DNA of 7,736 bases from Candidatus Peribacteria bacterium (lineage in GTDB: Bacteria; Patescibacteriota; Gracilibacteria; UBA1369; GCA-2718715). Shown in pieces: positions 5,923 through 7,736 of this stretch. The stretch spans positions 1 through 7,736 of the forward strand of contig CALQZM010000039.1 in the NCBI GenBank assembly GCA_943349385.1, written 5' to 3'. Made by a program: the position numbers and the translations under genes. How positions within the stretch are numbered: the first letter of the stretch is position 1; each line of letters opens with the position of its first letter. A model generated the notes under the pieces. That model ran no database searches and had not been told where the DNA came from. It was given only the letters and a program-made list of their open reading frames with translations.

Positions 5923-5946
5923 AATTATTTTTTAACCAAAAATATT

Positions 5947-6162
5947 ATGAAAAAGCTATTAGCTTTACTGGCTGCTGTAGTTCTTACAACTACTTTAGCT
6001 TTAGCAGGATGTGCTAAAACTGACACTACTGATGAAACAGTAGTAACAGACGCAACTATGATGGCAGAAGAAGCTGTACTTGATGCAGAATCTACTGAAA
6101 CAGAAGCTACTACTGAAGAAGCTACTGAAGAAGCTGCTACTGAAGAAGCTGCTGCTGAGTAA
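5947..6162 (+). CDS. Small acidic lipoprotein with low-complexity tail
   Basis: The 71-residue product starts with a typical lipoprotein signal: MKK, a hydrophobic core (LLALLAAVVLTTTLALA, 4-20) and the lipobox LAGC ending at Cys22. The predicted mature protein of 50 residues would be lipid-anchored at Cys22 on the outer face of the membrane. It consists almost wholly of Thr, Ala, Glu and Asp with no aromatic residue, so it is probably disordered and strongly negative. The end holds three TEEA units from a 12-bp sequence unit (6112-6123, 6124-6135, 6139-6150). No enzymatic role can be read. It could act as a charged surface spacer or brush, or be a substrate for Thr-linked glycosylation; both are guesses. 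It is followed 30 bases on by an intrinsic terminator and may have its own promoter in the 106-base gap after efp. That it is a real gene is supported by the lipobox and the terminator. Confidence 0.85.
   Translation: MKKLLALLAAVVLTTTLALAGCAKTDTTDETVVTDATMMAEEAVLDAESTETEATTEEATEEAATEEAAAE
6112..6150 (+). repeat. Short in-frame 12-bp repeats coding TEEA
   Basis: The 12-bp unit ACTGAAGAAGCT occurs three times (6112-6123, 6124-6135, 6139-6150); the last copy is set off by one extra GCT codon. It encodes the acidic tail of the lipoprotein and could vary in copy number by slippage without breaking the frame. Confidence 0.85.
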
Positions 6163-6192
6163 TTAGCGCACTCTTTAAAACTACACCCTACG

Positions 6193-6225
6193 AAAAGCCC
6201 GCCGTAAAAAGCGGGTTTTTATTTT
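6193..6225 (+). terminator. Rho-independent terminator after the lipoprotein gene
   Basis: AAAAGCCCGC (6193-6202) pairs with GCGGGTTTTT (6211-6220) across an eight-base loop, giving a ten-pair stem with one G-T pair and a GC-rich core. The T-run continues as TTTTTATTTT. This is a textbook intrinsic terminator about 30 bases after the lipoprotein stop. It probably ends any efp-lipoprotein readthrough transcript as well. Confidence 0.9.
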
Positions 6226-6355
6226 GCAAAATTTTTCTTGTGCAGTTTTGGTTATTTGAATTTTCTTTAGGAATTCCTACCTCGAGAATTGCGATTTCAC
6301 TAAACATGGTAGGCAAATTTAATTTTATTTTTAAGCAAGATTAAGTAACTTTTTT
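6226..6355. other. Short intergenic stretch without a recognisable gene
   Basis: This AT-rich gap separates the lipoprotein terminator from the 3' end of the convergent photolyase gene. It contains a distant 6-bp inverted repeat, CCTACC (from about 6275) and GGTAGG (from about 6308), with a long loop. It also has a short T-run at 6350-6357 next to the photolyase stop. I see no coding frame longer than about a dozen codons after an ATG, and no convincing terminator for photolyase. Confidence 0.5.
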
Positions 6356-7729
6356 TTAAAACAAGGTGCGGTCTAAATATTTTGACTCATAAGCCTTAAC
6401 CTCGAACTTCCTTTTACATCCGTTATAATTCATATATCGGATTTTGCCAAATACAGGTCTTTCGTTCCAGGCTCGATCGTGTATGCCACCAATTGACCAA
6501 GCAATTCCTGTGTACCCATTTGGATCAATCCCATCTAACTCGTACTTGTTGTTCAAATAAATCGCAATTGCTTGCGCCTCGTCGGGTGAAGATGTCCATT
6601 CAAGAATTTTTTTTGCCCAATACATTCGCATAAAACCATGCATTTTCCCTTCTAGTGTTAACTGGTTTTGGGCTGCGTTCCATAGTGGATCATGGGTAGC
6701 TGCTTTCTCAAACTGTTCTTGCGTATAAAGATATTCGCGCCGATCGAACCGATGTTCATTTAAAGTTTTTTGAGCCCATTCATGGAATCCATTAAAATTG
6801 TCGTAATCAAGGCAGTAGTGGCAAAAGTTGTCAGCTAACTCTCTGCGGACTATCAACTCTTCGAGGTAGGCATCTTTAGACTCCTGAGGCACTCCTAAGA
6901 GGCTCGATATTTCGTAAGCGATGCGTTGGGCCGATATTTGCCCGTAGTGCAGATATGGGGACATATGAGAGGTTCCATTCAAATTTGGATCATTTCGATC
7001 CTTGGCATAAGTTGGCAAATGATTTTCGACAAAGTCACTCAACTGTTTACGAGCGGCTTTTGCACCTGGCACTAGCCATTTAACAGGCATGACAGTAGTG
7101 TCAGTTTTGACATGATCGATGGCTGTTTTAGGATTAAGCACAGTAATGTCTTTAAACTTAAGTTTAGGAGTGGATATTGTTTGCAATTTTATAGTAGGAA
7201 TATTTTCTAGATATTCTGGCAAAAGTTTTTTTATTTTGGGACGTAAAGTGTAGGCACCAAATTCTTTTTTAGGCGAGGCAATCCATGTGGGGACTATGTT
7301 TTGGGAATCAACTTCATAAACTGGAATATTTATTTTTTTAATTAATTTTTGTTTAGACTCTGAAATTAATTTTAAAGGATTAAAATCGGTGAATAAGGCT
7401 CCGATATTATTTTGCTCGATAAAGGTTGTGATAGTAACTTCTGGGTGTCCTTGAAAAATATAGAAAGGAAACTTTTTCTTGGCTGCATTTTCGGCAGTTT
7501 CGGCCAATCCTTTTAACATAAAATCGAATTGCCGAAGCGTAGCCTCTAGAAAACTGGGAAACAGATTAAAGACAATTATTACCGGCTGATTGTGTTTATC
7601 GGCAAACTCTTTGGCGTATAATAGTGACCAGTTATCCTCTATTCGCTGGGCTCTTTGCATCCAGTACAGAATAGGCCCTTCTATTTTACTAGTACCTGTT
7701 TTTAAAATCCTAGCTCGTTTTTCTTTCAT
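6356..7729 (-). CDS. Class II CPD photolyase (deoxyribodipyrimidine photo-lyase)
   Basis: The enzyme uses FAD and light to split cyclobutane pyrimidine dimers in DNA. The 457-residue length is normal for class II (about 440-480) and the frame is complete. The N-terminal antenna domain begins with the class II motif YWMQRAQRIEDNW (22-34) and includes NIVPTWIASPKKEFGA (144-159). The catalytic FAD domain carries SPYLHYGQISAQR (257-269), EELIVRRELADNF (290-302), HDPLWNAAQ (346-354), GKMHGFMRMYWAKKILEW (361-378), GYTGIAWSIGGIHDRAW (405-421) and GKIRYMNYNGCKRKF (428-442). Trp350, Trp371 and Trp378 have the same spacing (21 and 7) as the electron-transfer tryptophans reported for the Methanosarcina mazei class II enzyme, so photoreduction is probably intact. 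The ATG at 7727-7729 is seven bases from the window edge, so promoter and upstream partner are unseen. The GCKRKF C-terminus is followed by a short tail ending near a T-rich stretch. No terminator is obvious downstream. Confidence 0.96.
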   Translation of the reverse strand: MKEKRARILKTGTSKIEGPILYWMQRAQRIEDNWSLLYAKEFADKHNQPVIIVFNLFPSFLEATLRQFDFMLKGLAETAENAAKKKFPFYIFQGHPEVTITTFIEQNNIGALFTDFNPLKLISESKQKLIKKINIPVYEVDSQNIVPTWIASPKKEFGAYTLRPKIKKLLPEYLENIPTIKLQTISTPKLKFKDITVLNPKTAIDHVKTDTTVMPVKWLVPGAKAARKQLSDFVENHLPTYAKDRNDPNLNGTSHMSPYLHYGQISAQRIAYEISSLLGVPQESKDAYLEELIVRRELADNFCHYCLDYDNFNGFHEWAQKTLNEHRFDRREYLYTQEQFEKAATHDPLWNAAQNQLTLEGKMHGFMRMYWAKKILEWTSSPDEAQAIAIYLNNKYELDGIDPNGYTGIAWSIGGIHDRAWNERPVFGKIRYMNYNGCKRKFEVKAYESKYLDRTLF

Positions 7730-7736
7730 ATAAATT

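Overview
The window is AT-rich bacterial DNA with short intergenic gaps and the standard genetic code. All seven genes whose 3' ends lie inside it stop with TAA. Elongation factor P, a lipobox lipoprotein and sigma70-like hexamers make it bacterial. Low GC, weak or absent Shine-Dalgarno sequences, overlapping genes and several unfamiliar envelope proteins would fit a small-genome lineage such as the Candidate Phyla Radiation (Patescibacteria). That placement is an inference from style; no marker gene here proves it.

Layout, left to right. (1) Bases 1-1141, minus strand: a secreted protein cut by the window edge. It has a signal peptide, a region of about 220 residues rich in alternating beta-strand pattern, and a Ser/Thr/Pro/Glu/Gly stalk with three exact 36-bp repeats. 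(2) 1142-1606: a non-coding gap holding a decayed minus-strand fragment, resembling the C-terminal end of a membrane glycosyltransferase and interrupted by an in-frame TAG, plus candidate promoters for the genes on both sides. (3) 1607-2233, plus strand: an unrecognised 208-residue protein with one N-terminal membrane anchor. (4) 5197-2306, minus strand: three overlapping genes, namely an O-antigen ligase/polymerase-like membrane protein, an RdgB/HAM1-type nucleotide-sanitising pyrophosphatase, and a SAM-dependent O-methyltransferase-like protein. (5) 5283-6162, plus strand: elongation factor P, then a 71-residue acidic lipoprotein followed by a clear intrinsic terminator. (6) 7729-6356, minus strand: a complete class II CPD photolyase.

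Two themes run through the window. One is the cell surface: the stalked beta-rich protein, the anchored unknown protein, the WaaL/Wzy-like enzyme, the lipoprotein and the glycosyltransferase relic. The other is housekeeping and damage control: RdgB removes damaged nucleotides, photolyase repairs UV dimers, and EF-P rescues ribosomes at polyproline stretches. The ligase-like gene and efp are divergent, and their candidate promoters interleave. No mobile element, CRISPR array, tRNA or rRNA was seen.

The points most worth a second look are the beta-barrel-like protein with a repeat stalk, the glycosyltransferase relic with its in-frame TAG, and the EF-P variant with Arg at the tip of its modification loop.
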